A stretch of DNA of 64,000 nucleotides from Rhodoblastus sp963828185 (lineage in GTDB: Bacteria; Pseudomonadota; Alphaproteobacteria; Rhizobiales; Beijerinckiaceae), in the NCBI GenBank assembly GCA_963828185.1, contig CAWHDV010000001.1:186001-250000 (forward strand), written 5' to 3'. The translations under genes were made by a program, and so were the position numbers. A model generated the notes under the pieces. The model searched no databases and was not told the origin of the DNA. It saw only the letters and a program-made list of their open reading frames with translations. Below, piece after piece: positions 52,638 to 61,399 of the stretch (position 1 is its first letter; each line of letters opens with the position of its first letter).

Positions 52638-54613
52638 GCACTTCTCCTTGTTTGGGTTGGGCCGATTTCGTCCCTCGGCGGGGAACTCGGGGTCGCCTCG
52701 GGGACTCGCTTCCCCGGCGGGGCGGGGCGGCGCCGTTTTCCGCAATTCGCCGAGCCCTGCCGCCATTTGGCGTCGTGGAGGTGCGGGAGGTTGGCGGGGA
52801 TCCTGTCCCGCAGGAAGACCGCGACGCTCGGCCGTCTCGGGCCGCTGGCCGGCGCCAGAGAGACGCCGTTCGCCGACAGGGTTTCGATGAGGTAGCGCTC
52901 GCGCGTTCCGAGCTTTTCGGCCAGTTCCCGCGCCGTCACGTAGGTCTTCTTGAACCGCTCTGCGGCGGCCCTCGGGACGACGATCTTCTGGCCGATGGTC
53001 TTGCATTCGAGGAGGCCCGCCTTGGTGCAGGTTCCCACGGTGTCCTTGTCCAGGCCGAGCAGCCTTCCGGTTTCCCGCAGGTCGAGGTCGGCCCCGACGG
53101 CCGCGCGGTTGGCTCGGGCGATCTCGACGGGATCGACGACGAGGGCGCGCAGTCCGTCGGCGCCCTTGAGCCGTCCGCGGACCCGCACCTGTCCGTCGAG
53201 GATCATCTTGGAGATGCCGGCGATGCCGCCGGCCGCCGCGTACCGGCATGCGGTCATGACGTCCGTCATGCCCTCGGGCGCCGCTTTCATTCGCGGGGCG
53301 CCGCCCGCCAGACGCTCGACCAGCGCGGCGACCTTCGCGCGCGAGAATTTGCGGCGGATGCGATGCCACTTCGCGTCGGGCGCCTGCGGCTCGACGATCC
53401 CGGCGGCGACCAGCGCCTTCGCCTGGTTCAGCGCGATCCCGAGCAGGTCCGGCAGGTCTTCCATCGCCGCCTCGTCGTCGAGCGCGGCTTTCAGCTTCGC
53501 GATGGTTCCCGGCGGGAAAAGGACCGGCGTGCCGCGCTTCGTCTCCGCGGGCCACATGCCGTGCGCGATCAGGTGGGCCTTGGCGAGGGTGGAGCCGATC
53601 CCGAGCGCCTGCCCGATCTGGAGCACGTTGACCGGCGCGTCGGATCCGACGAATTCCGCCGCGGCCGAACCGGCGCGAACCGTCGAGCGCTTGGCGTAAT
53701 GGGCGAGGATCGCCGCGTAGACCGGCTTGCCGAGCGGCGTGTTCTTGATCGAGCGCGCCCACATGACGAGATAGCCGTAGACCTGGTCGAGTCCCCACGA
53801 ACCGAGGCCCACGTCGGGGCGCGCCGCGACGTCGTCGAGCAGCCGCTCGAACGCCTCGGGCCAGCCGGCGGCGACGCGGAACCCGGCGGAAAAGACCTCG
53901 GGATGGCGCGCCTCGTCGAACTTCGCCAGGGCGCCGAAAGCCCCGTCGACGGCGGCGGTGCCGAAGTGCTCCATCGCGTCGTGGGCCTCGCGCAGGCTGA
54001 GCCCGTCGAGGAACGGCGCCGTCACGCGCGGCGCCGCGCCGAGCCGTCCGACCACGTAGGCGTCGGCCGTGACGTCTTTCTCCGCGACGCCGACGGGATC
54101 GCACGAGAGCAGGTCGTGGCCGCAGCGGCAGGTCGTCAGGGATCCCGTCTCCCACGCGACGTGGTCGCCGCAGGTCGGGCAGTCGCGTTCGAGGCGGACC
54201 TTGTGGATGGGGCAGGTCGGGATCGCGGCGACGTCCCACCAGAACCGCCGGTGCGGGCGCCATCCGGGGAAACGGCCGCCGAGCGACTCGTCGCGGAAGT
54301 CGTCGGCGAAGCAGCAGGGGCACCAGCGGCGGGCGTGGGTCGACCAGTCGTCGCGGTGGAGTTCCTCGCCGGCGACGGTGACCACCTTCTTCGAATGGAC
54401 GCGGGCGGTCGTGGCGGAAAACAGGCCTGGATCGAGGCCGAACGCGCGGAAGGCGTCGTCGTTCTCGCCGGCGAGGATTTCGGCGAGCCGGACGCCGCGC
54501 GTCCTGAACCGCTCGCGGCTCCATGGGGCGCCGTTGATTTCGAACAGACGCATCAGGAATCCGGGCGCGGATTCGAACGGGAGGGGGCTGGGGTGGATGC
54601 GGAAATCGGTCAC
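52583..54613 (-). CDS. tniQ: TniQ/TnsD-like target-selection protein
   Basis: 676 residues. N-terminal TniQ domain (P-S-P-L-P-F-E-S-A-P-G-F-L-M-R-L), zinc-finger cysteines C-P-C-C, then C-P-I-H-K-V-R-L and C-P-T-C near residues 98-150, followed by several helix-turn-helix units (V-L-Q-I-G-Q-A-L-G-I-G-S-T and L-R-E-T-G-R-L-L-G-L-D-K-D-T). Its length is closer to TnsD-type site-specific selectors than to short TniQ proteins of CRISPR-linked elements. It would bind a chosen DNA target and recruit TnsC. The final 20 codons overlap small gene B. Confidence 0.88.
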   Translation of the reverse strand: MTDFRIHPSPLPFESAPGFLMRLFEINGAPWSRERFRTRGVRLAEILAGENDDAFRAFGLDPGLFSATTARVHSKKVVTVAGEELHRDDWSTHARRWCPCCFADDFRDESLGGRFPGWRPHRRFWWDVAAIPTCPIHKVRLERDCPTCGDHVAWETGSLTTCRCGHDLLSCDPVGVAEKDVTADAYVVGRLGAAPRVTAPFLDGLSLREAHDAMEHFGTAAVDGAFGALAKFDEARHPEVFSAGFRVAAGWPEAFERLLDDVAARPDVGLGSWGLDQVYGYLVMWARSIKNTPLGKPVYAAILAHYAKRSTVRAGSAAAEFVGSDAPVNVLQIGQALGIGSTLAKAHLIAHGMWPAETKRGTPVLFPPGTIAKLKAALDDEAAMEDLPDLLGIALNQAKALVAAGIVEPQAPDAKWHRIRRKFSRAKVAALVERLAGGAPRMKAAPEGMTDVMTACRYAAAGGIAGISKMILDGQVRVRGRLKGADGLRALVVDPVEIARANRAAVGADLDLRETGRLLGLDKDTVGTCTKAGLLECKTIGQKIVVPRAAAERFKKTYVTARELAEKLGTRERYLIETLSANGVSLAPASGPRRPSVAVFLRDRIPANLPHLHDAKWRQGSANCGKRRRPAPPGKRVPEATPSSPPRDEIGPTQTRRSACVSTSNRSTAPTTSAKP

Positions 54614-54650
54614 GGGGACCTCCTTGTCTTTTCGGCGGGATCGGGGCGGG

Positions 54651-55745
54651 TCAGGCGGGGAAGGGGTCGGGCTTCTTTTTGCCCCTGAGCAGGGTCGGCG
54701 CGACGCGGTCGAGTTCGGGGATGGGGCCGAGCTTCTTGACGTCGGCGACGAGGAAGGGGTTTCTTTCGGCGCCCGTCTCGTAGATGAGTTCGAACACCCG
54801 CCCGAGGTGGGCGACCCGGTCGACGGTGGGATGTCCGTTGTCGATCGCCACGTATGCCGCCTCCTTGAGGAGGGCGGCGGCGCGGCCGCGGTAGCCCCTC
54901 GTCGCCTTGTGCATGCGCAGGACCATGTCGTTGCTGGCGATGTCGGAATTCTTGGCGAAGCCCAGGCGCCCGGCGTAGACTTCGAGGAACTTCTTGAACT
55001 TCGCCTCGTCGGCCCCGGTGAGGCCGAGCGGCTTCAGCGTGTTGAAGCGGCAGCGCCGTTGCAGCTGGAGGTCGAGCGCGATCACGTCCTTCAGGTAGGG
55101 CATTCCCGACAGGACGAGGCCGATGGGCAACGGTTTGACGGTGGGCGGAAGCTGGCCCAGCAGTTCGCCGGTCTCGTCCGTCTCCTCGCCGATCAGCAGC
55201 GCCTTGAGCGTGGAGATGACGTCGCGGCGCTCGCCCATCGAGGCGTTGTCCAAGACGTGGTGAAGCTCGTCGATCATGACGACCGAGACGCGCTTGTTCA
55301 AAAGCATCGTCCGCACGCGCGTCCAGATGTCGTGCCTTTGCAGCTTCGATGAGAGCGTCAGTCCGGTCAGGGCCAGGTAGAGGACGATGCCGAGGGTCTT
55401 CAGCGTGCACGGGGCGGGCGCGCTGATGCGGAGGAACGGGGTCACCGCTCCGTACTCGTCCTCGAACGCCGCGAGGCGCGGCTCGGCGCAGAATTGCTTG
55501 AGGATGTGGGTCTTCCCCGCGCCGGGAGGCGCCGGCAGGACGATCGCGAACGGCTCGACGCCGTCTTCGCAGCGGTTCAGCAACTCGTCGAGCAGGGCCA
55601 TCGCCGCGCGGAACACTTCGTCCTTGACGTGGATCGCCGCGACGGCCTGTTTGCGCTGCCTCCGCGCTTCCGATTTCGGGTCGACGGTCGCGAAGCGGCG
55701 GCGCGGGGCGGCGGTGGGAGCGGGGGTGGTGACGGTGTCTGCCAA
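54651..55745 (-). CDS. tnsC: TnsC/TniB-like AAA+ transposition ATPase
   Basis: 364 residues. Walker A P-A-P-P-G-A-G-K-T-H (71-80), Walker B V-V-M-I-D-E-L-H-H-V-L (Asp159/Glu160), sensor G-L-V-L-S-G-M-P-Y-L. TnsC forms filaments on DNA and connects TniQ to the transposase. The preceding gene tnsB ends 69 bases upstream, the tniQ start is 37 bases downstream. Confidence 0.92.
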   Translation of the reverse strand: MADTVTTPAPTAAPRRRFATVDPKSEARRQRKQAVAAIHVKDEVFRAAMALLDELLNRCEDGVEPFAIVLPAPPGAGKTHILKQFCAEPRLAAFEDEYGAVTPFLRISAPAPCTLKTLGIVLYLALTGLTLSSKLQRHDIWTRVRTMLLNKRVSVVMIDELHHVLDNASMGERRDVISTLKALLIGEETDETGELLGQLPPTVKPLPIGLVLSGMPYLKDVIALDLQLQRRCRFNTLKPLGLTGADEAKFKKFLEVYAGRLGFAKNSDIASNDMVLRMHKATRGYRGRAAALLKEAAYVAIDNGHPTVDRVAHLGRVFELIYETGAERNPFLVADVKKLGPIPELDRVAPTLLRGKKKPDPFPA

Positions 55746-55814
55746 GGGGAAAATCCTTTCGGGTTGGGGGCGGCGCGGCGAACCGTTCGCGGCGCCGCCG
55801 AAGTCGTGGCTGGA

Positions 55815-58070
55815 TCAGTCGTCCCAGCCGTCGAGGTCGTCGTCCTCGTCGGTCGCCGCGGACGGCTCCGGGCGCCGGCGCCGGGGTCGCCGAAGTCGTC
55901 GTCGTCGTCCGGACCGGACTCTTCCGCGGGCGCCGACGGGAAGGGGATGACGTTCGAACTCGTCGTCCCCGTCGGCCGGCGCCGGATGGCCGCCGTCGCC
56001 GACGTTGCGCTCCCCGGCCGCCGGCTTCGCCTTGCGCGGGCGACCGCGGCCGGGCGTAGCGGGGGCCTCGGCGCCGTCGTCGGGGGCCACGCTGAAGGCG
56101 GGGTCGTCGGCGTGGGCGCTCGCCCAGTCCATGTCCTGGTCGCGCACCTTTTTCTCGGGCTTCTTGAGCCGGGCCGCCTCTTCCGCCAGCCATTTGCGCG
56201 CCGCGCGCAGCGTCGCGAGGGCGACGCGTTTGCCGGCCTCGGTGCGGTCGCGCGCGAGGGAGTTGGTCTCCTTCCACTCGGCCACCGAAACCCCGTCGGC
56301 GAGTTCGGGATAGAGGCAGGGGACCCTGATCCAGCGGCCCTTCCGCTCGCGGTCGCCTTCGTCGAGGACGAGGACCGAGCCGAGGTCGCAGGGATCGACC
56401 TTGACCATGAGCATCTTGCCGAGATGGCCCTCCCGCCGGCGGATCATCTGCAACTCCTGCGACTGGTAGACGAGGCCGAGGTAGGTGACGCCGACGTTGG
56501 TCACGGTGCGCTCGATGGTCTTCGCCAGCGCGGCGACGAGGTCGTCGGCGTTCGGCGGCATGCGCACCCCGAAGCCGGTCAGGCTCTCCCACTTCTGGAG
56601 CGGGGTCAGCCCGAGCAGGCAGCCCATCGGCTTGTTGTGCATGACGTCGACGATGTAGACCGTCATCATCTCCCGCAGCTTCGGCAACGTGGCCGCCGCC
56701 CGCCTCTTCGACGGGTACTCGCCGCGGGCCTGCGGGTTGTTGAACAGCTTGCCGGGCAGGAAGGAGAGGAAGTCGCGGCCGATGGTCCCGATGGTCCGCT
56801 CGATGCCGCCTTTGAGGTGCGGCTTGCCGCGCGGCATGTAGCAAAGCTCCATCCGGAGCTGGCCGGCCATGGCGCGGATCGAGCGGCTGTGGAATTCGGG
56901 GCCGTTGTCCATCTTCAGGATTTCCCAGACCCCGAAGACCGGGTAGGGCGACCTGACCTCGATCCCTTCGAGCTTCTTTTCGAGCACGCCCATGCCGATC
57001 GTGTTCATCACCGACACGTAGGACGGCCGCTCGCGGGACAACTCGAAGCCGACCACCATTTTGGTCGCCATGCAGCGGGCGACCGTCAGCCAGACCTCGT
57101 ATGGCTCCGCCTTGCGGCGGTCGCCCTTGGACGGCTTTCCGTCGTCGTCGACGACGAGCACGTCGAGGCGCGTGTGGTCGATCTCGACGACCTGGAGCGG
57201 CCTCGACGGCTGCGGCGCCCGGCGCGTCGCGCGGAAGTCCTGCCCGGCCTTTTTCGCGCCGTGGCGCTTGAGCGTGCGCTCGAACGGCGTCGTCCACGAG
57301 TTGATGCAGCGCAGGAAGGTCCGGTAGGTCGGGACGGCCAGCGCGTTGACGCGGGCCTTGTTTTTCTCCTCGATCTCGTGGACGACGAGGTCGTAGACCG
57401 GCTTCGCGTCGGGACGCTCGTCCGTCATGTAGGTCTCGCGGATGTGGCGCCCGACGATTTCCACCACGTCGGGATCGAGGCGCAGGCCCGCCTGTCCCTT
57501 GTAGTCGTGGCAGGGGAGCAGCGAGCGGATGTCGCGGCCCGATTTGAGCCAGCGCTTGTGCCAGCGCCGCAGGGTCGATCCGCCGACGGCGTCCATTCCG
57601 ATCTGGCAAGGGCGTTTGCCCTGGTCGCGGGCCTCGACGAGGCGCCGGTGGCGGGCGACGATCTTGGCGATGCGCTCGTAGCCCTCGGGACGGATCGGAA
57701 AGAGTCCGCGCCGGACCGGATTGTCGGTCGAGAAGAAGCGGTCGCAGGCCAGGACGTAGGCCTGCCTCCTCAGGGCTTCGTCCTGCCATTCGAGGGCGAA
57801 GTCCGCCAGCGGCTCCTTGAGGTTCTGCGCGACGGCTTCCGGCAGGTTGCCGAGCGCGCCTCGGACGACGACGAGGCGGGGCGCGCCGTCGGCGGCCTGC
57901 CGCTCCCTGTAGAGTTTCCAGAACTCCTCGTTGGAGAGGAACCGGCGCGCGGGCGCGCTGCCCAGCGTGGCGAGTTCGATGTTGTCGGCGCCCTTGGCGA
58001 GGATCTGGTGGAGGCGGCCGTCGATCTGGACGAGGTCGCCGTCCTCGAAGCGGAATCCGGGATAGGTCAT
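55815..58070 (-). CDS. tnsB: TnsB/TniA-like DDE transposase
   Basis: 751 residues of the retroviral-integrase/Mu superfamily. Catalytic residues: Asp298 in V-V-E-I-D-H-T, Asp388 in K-M-D-N-G-P-E-F-H, Glu424 in G-G-I-E-R-T-I-G. A C-terminal beta-barrel (L-V-Y-Q-S-Q-E-L-Q-M-I-R-R-R-E and V-K-V-D-P-C-D-L-G-S-V-L-V) precedes an acidic tail. In the tail, bases 55871-55957 read as a basic Arg-rich stretch in this frame but as acidic D-D-D-D-D-F-G-D-P in another, so two compensating indels are likely. The 5' gene tnsA ends 13 bases upstream. Confidence 0.92.
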   Translation of the reverse strand: MTYPGFRFEDGDLVQIDGRLHQILAKGADNIELATLGSAPARRFLSNEEFWKLYRERQAADGAPRLVVVRGALGNLPEAVAQNLKEPLADFALEWQDEALRRQAYVLACDRFFSTDNPVRRGLFPIRPEGYERIAKIVARHRRLVEARDQGKRPCQIGMDAVGGSTLRRWHKRWLKSGRDIRSLLPCHDYKGQAGLRLDPDVVEIVGRHIRETYMTDERPDAKPVYDLVVHEIEEKNKARVNALAVPTYRTFLRCINSWTTPFERTLKRHGAKKAGQDFRATRRAPQPSRPLQVVEIDHTRLDVLVVDDDGKPSKGDRRKAEPYEVWLTVARCMATKMVVGFELSRERPSYVSVMNTIGMGVLEKKLEGIEVRSPYPVFGVWEILKMDNGPEFHSRSIRAMAGQLRMELCYMPRGKPHLKGGIERTIGTIGRDFLSFLPGKLFNNPQARGEYPSKRRAAATLPKLREMMTVYIVDVMHNKPMGCLLGLTPLQKWESLTGFGVRMPPNADDLVAALAKTIERTVTNVGVTYLGLVYQSQELQMIRRREGHLGKMLMVKVDPCDLGSVLVLDEGDRERKGRWIRVPCLYPELADGVSVAEWKETNSLARDRTEAGKRVALATLRAARKWLAEEAARLKKPEKKVRDQDMDWASAHADDPAFSVAPDDGAEAPATPGRGRPRKAKPAAGERNVGDGGHPAPADGDDEFERHPLPVGARGRVRSGRRRRLRRPRRRRPEPSAATDEDDDLDGWDD

Positions 58071-58083
58071 GGAGTTTTTCCTT

Positions 58084-58767
58084 TCAGCGGTTGGGGATTT
58101 CGACGACCGCGTAGTCGTCGAGCGGAAGGTCGGGGCGGGTCGCCCGCAGTTCGCCGAGGGCGACGAGGCGGACGACGGCGCGGAACGAGCGGCTTTCGAG
58201 GCCGGAGGCCCTGCGGAGTTGGGACACGCTCGCCCGTCCCCCGAGTTCGCGGATCGCGAGGCGCATCCGGTGCTCTTCGCCCTCGTCGGAGACGAAGGTC
58301 CGTTCGCTGGCGATCAGCGCCTCGTTGGCGAGCCGCGGCTGCTGCTCGATCTCGTTCTCGGTCCAGAGTTCGAAGTCGGAATAGCCGTTGCCGAGCGCGG
58401 CGCGGCGGATGTGCGGCAGGCGGCGCAGGAACCCGGTCTTGACGACGCGGCGCATCGGCATGACTTCGACGCCGATCTTGCGCCCGTCGGCGAGGTCGAC
58501 GGCGAAGTCGGGCGTGTACGTCCTCCAGCGCAGGCCGTCGGTCCAGCGGAACGGCGCGGGCTTCTCCCGGTAGGAGATCACCGCCTTGTCGCCTTCGAGG
58601 ACGACGATGAACGCGCGGGATGGCGTCCCGTCCCAGCGCACCATGCGGAAGTCCATCGCGGGCTTGCCGGACGGGTATTCGCCGGAAATCCAGTCGACGG
58701 CGCGGTTGACGGCGGTCCGCGTATGCGTCGGGCCGCCGACGAACCTCGGGTCGTAGGTCTTGGTCAT
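58084..58767 (-). CDS. tnsA: TnsA-like endonuclease with altered catalytic lysine
   Basis: 227 residues. The nuclease core shows Y-T-P-D-F-A-V-D-L (catalytic Asp) and K-I-G-V-E-V-M-P-M, where TnsA proteins normally have E/Q-V-K-P. The Lys is Met here. The C-terminal 80 residues form a winged-helix-like region (A-S-V-S-Q-L-R-R-A-S-G-L-E). TnsA cuts the non-transferred strand in cut-and-paste Tn7 movement. Loss of the Lys may make it inactive, giving replicative movement, or another Lys may take over. It starts the tnsA-B-C-tniQ run. Confidence 0.8.
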   Translation of the reverse strand: MTKTYDPRFVGGPTHTRTAVNRAVDWISGEYPSGKPAMDFRMVRWDGTPSRAFIVVLEGDKAVISYREKPAPFRWTDGLRWRTYTPDFAVDLADGRKIGVEVMPMRRVVKTGFLRRLPHIRRAALGNGYSDFELWTENEIEQQPRLANEALIASERTFVSDEGEEHRMRLAIRELGGRASVSQLRRASGLESRSFRAVVRLVALGELRATRPDLPLDDYAVVEIPNR

Positions 58768-58885
58768 GGGTCGTTCCTAGGTTCGGGCATTCCCCCGCCG
58801 ATCGCGGTCCGCGCGTTGCGCGTCCACGTCCGTTCGGCGGGGGAATTCGGGGATGAGACGGGCTACGCGCCGTCTAGGGGCCGGG

Positions 58886-59221
58886 TCATTCGACCGTGGC
58901 TTTCGGCTGCGGCTTCGTTTGGCGTCGCCCGCGCCGGCTCCGTTTGCCGTCGAGGCGGCCGAGCTTGGCGGCGGACGGGTAGAGGTTGCCGACGCGGATC
59001 CACCGGAGCGCGTTCGGGTCGAACACCCAGACGTGGGACAGGTCGTCGGGGTCGACGGCCACGTCGACGGCCGTTCGCTTCTGGAGCTGGTCGCGCAGGT
59101 GGGCGAGGCGGTCCGAGAAGAACTCGTGGCCGAGGGCCGCGACGTGTCCGCAGCCGAGCAAGGCGCGCCTCCGCAGCGACGTCTTCCCGAACGGACAGGG
59201 AGGGGTAAAAATGTGTTCCAT
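58886..59221 (-). CDS. Stand-alone Mu/TnsB C-terminal beta-barrel-like protein (1)
   Basis: 111 residues from the ATG at 59221 (GAGGAA site). G-H-E-F-F-S-D-R-L-A-H-L-R, V-D-V-A-V-D-P-D-D-L-S-H-V-W-V and A-L-R-W-I-R-V-G-N-L-Y-P match, in order, the C-terminal barrel of Mu-type transposases, which reads V-x-Y-D-P-R-D-L-S-x-V-W-V. There is no catalytic domain. The end is basic (K-R-S-R-R-G-R-R-Q-T-K). It is probably an accessory factor derived from a transposase. Confidence 0.6.
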   Translation of the reverse strand: MEHIFTPPCPFGKTSLRRRALLGCGHVAALGHEFFSDRLAHLRDQLQKRTAVDVAVDPDDLSHVWVFDPNALRWIRVGNLYPSAAKLGRLDGKRSRRGRRQTKPQPKATVE

Positions 59222-59279
59222 GGTGAAATTCCTCGTTGGGATGGAAGCCGGCGCCCGCCGCGGGCGCCGGAGGGGTTGG

Positions 59280-59780
59280 TCAGATCGCGGAGACGCGCGT
59301 GTGGGCGAAATGGAGGTCGAACCAGGCCGAGACGTCGCCGTCGAGGACGCGCCATGCGACGAAGTCCTTCTCGGCCAGCAGCCAGTCGATCTTCTCGATC
59401 CCGTAGGCGTCCTTGGCGAAGCACAGCGCCGCCGGAACGGTGTCGATGTCGCGCTCGTCGCCGAGGATGGGGACGAGGACGAGGAGGAGGAACACGACGG
59501 CAAGCCGCATGCGGAACTCCTCCAGCGTCCCGTCGGAGAAGGCGTCGACGTCCGTCGGCCCATAAATTTCCGGCGGCGCCGTGCGGCGGGAAATGACCCG
59601 TCCTTTGGAGTTCCTTTCGCTGATGGAGGCTTTTCGCCCGTAGACGGACGACGACCCGAGCTTGATCTCGACGACCTCGTCCTCCGTCTCGACTTCCAGT
59701 CCCTGGTCGGCGGCGACGATGATCGCGGCGCGGCGCATGGCGCGCGAAAGGGATTTGGCGCGGTTGAAGGGAATGAACAT
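59280..59780 (-). CDS. Protein of unknown function in the Tn7-like module (166 aa)
   Basis: 166 residues, ATG at 59780 with AGGAG. Contains V-E-I-K-L-G-S-S-S-V-Y-G-R-K and a hydrophobic stretch R-L-A-V-V-F-L-L-L-V-L-V-P-I-L, which may be buried rather than membrane-spanning. One Cys. No family recognised. It lies between the two stand-alone barrel-like genes on the same strand. Confidence 0.6.
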   Translation of the reverse strand: MFIPFNRAKSLSRAMRRAAIIVAADQGLEVETEDEVVEIKLGSSSVYGRKASISERNSKGRVISRRTAPPEIYGPTDVDAFSDGTLEEFRMRLAVVFLLLVLVPILGDERDIDTVPAALCFAKDAYGIEKIDWLLAEKDFVAWRVLDGDVSAWFDLHFAHTRVSAI

Positions 59781-60269
59781 GATGGTGCTCCTGGGGAGGT
59801 TGGGGCGACCCGGACGCCGGAATGGCGCCGCGATCGCGGATCCCAGACGCGCGGCGGACGGGGCATTTCAGCGCCTGAATTGGACGCGGTGCGTCCATGG
59901 GCTGCCGTCGCGATGACGGGGTGCGGGTCGGTCGGCGTCTTGGGAATTGGCTTGGGGGAAAGAGCCGCCGTCGGGCGCGGCACGAACGGACGTGCGCGGA
60001 CGGATTGGGCGCGGAAACGGGTCGCGCTTGTTCGATCGGCTTTTCGGGGGTGCGGCGTCGGGAAGGGTCGTCCGATCGCAGCGTGGGAGAACATTGACAT
60101 AAAGGTCTGAAGAAAATGTAAAAGGATTCGGAATTCGATCGTCTTTCGATCGTTTTTTCATTTTCCCGATAATCGGGGGGAGGTTTCGACCGACAGGCGC
60201 CGAATCGGGGCCTGCATCGGTCGGAATTCGGGGGTGGCCCCGGCGCGGGATGGCGCCGGGGCGCGGTCT
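59781..60269. other. 489-base region without a convincing gene
   Basis: Contains an AT-rich island at 60090-60180 with TTGACA and the near-palindrome CCCGATAATCGGG (60166-60178), and a short hairpin CGATCG-TCTTT-CGATCG followed by six T on the plus strand. Probably a control region. No supported coding frame. Confidence 0.4.
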
Positions 60270-60536
60270 TTAGGCGGCCAGGTCGTGGTCTAACTGGGCG
60301 TCGGCGGGATAGTCCGCGCGGCGGACCGTGAATTCCGTCGGCGAAAACGGATCCTTGATCCAGACGTGGTTGATGGAGACGCGGTTGATGGAGACGTCGT
60401 CGACGCGGGCCTCCACCGTCGCCGACGGGCCTTGCCGGCGGCGGATGTTGTAGAGTTCCTTCGATTGGAACCAGATCCCATCGACGAAAATGCCGTGGGG
60501 TTGGATGGCGTACTCACGAAAAGCTCCCTTGGTCAT
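60270..60536 (-). CDS. Stand-alone Mu/TnsB C-terminal beta-barrel-like protein (2)
   Basis: 88 residues from the ATG at 60536 (GGAGGT site). G-I-F-V-D-G-I-W-F-Q-S-K-E-L-Y-N-I-R-R-R and V-S-I-N-H-V-W-I-K-D-P, then T-V-R-R-A-D-Y-P, follow the barrel of Mu-like transposases; TnsB of this element has Y-Q-S-Q-E-L-Q-M-I-R-R-R at the same place. It is a second detached barrel, distinct from the one at 58886. No catalytic residues. Confidence 0.6.
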   Translation of the reverse strand: MTKGAFREYAIQPHGIFVDGIWFQSKELYNIRRRQGPSATVEARVDDVSINRVSINHVWIKDPFSPTEFTVRRADYPADAQLDHDLAA

Positions 60537-61186
60537 GGCGACCTCCATTGTCCGTGCGGGCGCGCCCAGGTGGGCGCCCCGCATTCCGGAGCCGAGGCCC
60601 CGACGGCGAGCAGCTTTCGGCTGTGCCAACGGCGGTCTGGGCGTTTTTCCGGCGACGGATCCCCAGCGGCGGAGCGCGTTTTCGGCGCCCGTCGTTTCGA
60701 CTGTTTCGAATGCTGGGGGGTGGCGATGGACAGGGCTGCTTCGCCCGCCCGGCCATCTTTCCGGAAGGTCTGTCGGCCGAAGCCAACTCGTTCCGGTTAC
60801 GCCGCGTGTCCGCGGCGGATGGCTATTCGGGAGGTTTTTGCGGACGGCTTTGGCGTCGGCGTTCGGGGCGGGGTGGGATTTTTCATGTCGGTTCTCCCTG
60901 GACTGCGAGGGCGCGTCGGCCCTTCGGTCTTGTCGCCGCCCGGATTCGGGAGACGCTCCTTTCGGAGCCGATCAGTTCAGCGGGAGAACCTTGCGGCCGC
61001 CCGCCGACGCCAGTCGGCTTGTGCGTCCGAAAACGCGGCCCGCGAGGGCTATGTGTGAGGCGGTCTGCATGGGGGCGAGTCATTAACGCCCGAAGTGTTT
61101 GCGCCGGGTTAACGTGGCTTAATCGGGCGAGGGTTCGTTGCGTTTACGGAAAATGAGCCCTGAAAAATCGGATGCAATCTGATTGC
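60537..61186. other. 650-base GC-rich region without a convincing gene
   Basis: Many overlapping open frames are present on both strands, but none has a good start, family or codon pattern. The right end (61120-61186) is more AT-rich and precedes the stop of the next operon. It may hold the promoter for the minus-strand genes to its left. A small RNA cannot be excluded. Confidence 0.4.
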
Positions 61187-61399
61187 TTAACCTTTCCCGC
61201 GGAAAGGGAAGCGGATCACCACTCCCGTTTCCTTTTTCGGCGGCCTCTTCGCCCGGCGTTCGGCTTCCGCCAACGCCGCGCGGGCGATCCCGTTCAGGGC
61301 GCGCCCGGCGGCGTCGCGGAAGGCGGCCGGTCCGAGTTGCAGCCGGACGGCCGCCAGCCGTTCCACCACGAGGTCGAAAAGCGCGACGTCTTCAGGCAA
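61187..61399 (-). CDS. Small basic helical protein downstream of the AAA+ gene (70 aa)
   Basis: 70 residues starting at a TTG (61399) that overlaps the AAA+ gene end by 8 bases. Helical, ends with basic and polar residues (A-E-R-R-A-K-R-P-P-K-K-E-T-G-V-V-I-R-F-P-F). No family recognised. Coupling to the AAA+ gene suggests a cofactor or adaptor. Confidence 0.5.
   Translation of the reverse strand: MPEDVALFDLVVERLAAVRLQLGPAAFRDAAGRALNGIARAALAEAERRAKRPPKKETGVVIRFPFRGKG

Noticed and set aside
55494..58442. 982-codon plus-strand frame opposite tnsB
   Set aside because: Same shadow effect; no domain, and it runs across the boundaries of tnsC, tnsB and tnsA.
60540..61156. Protein-coding gene of about 200 codons on the plus strand
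   Set aside because: Three overlapping frames of similar length, Arg-rich products, no ribosome site or family; treated as non-coding.
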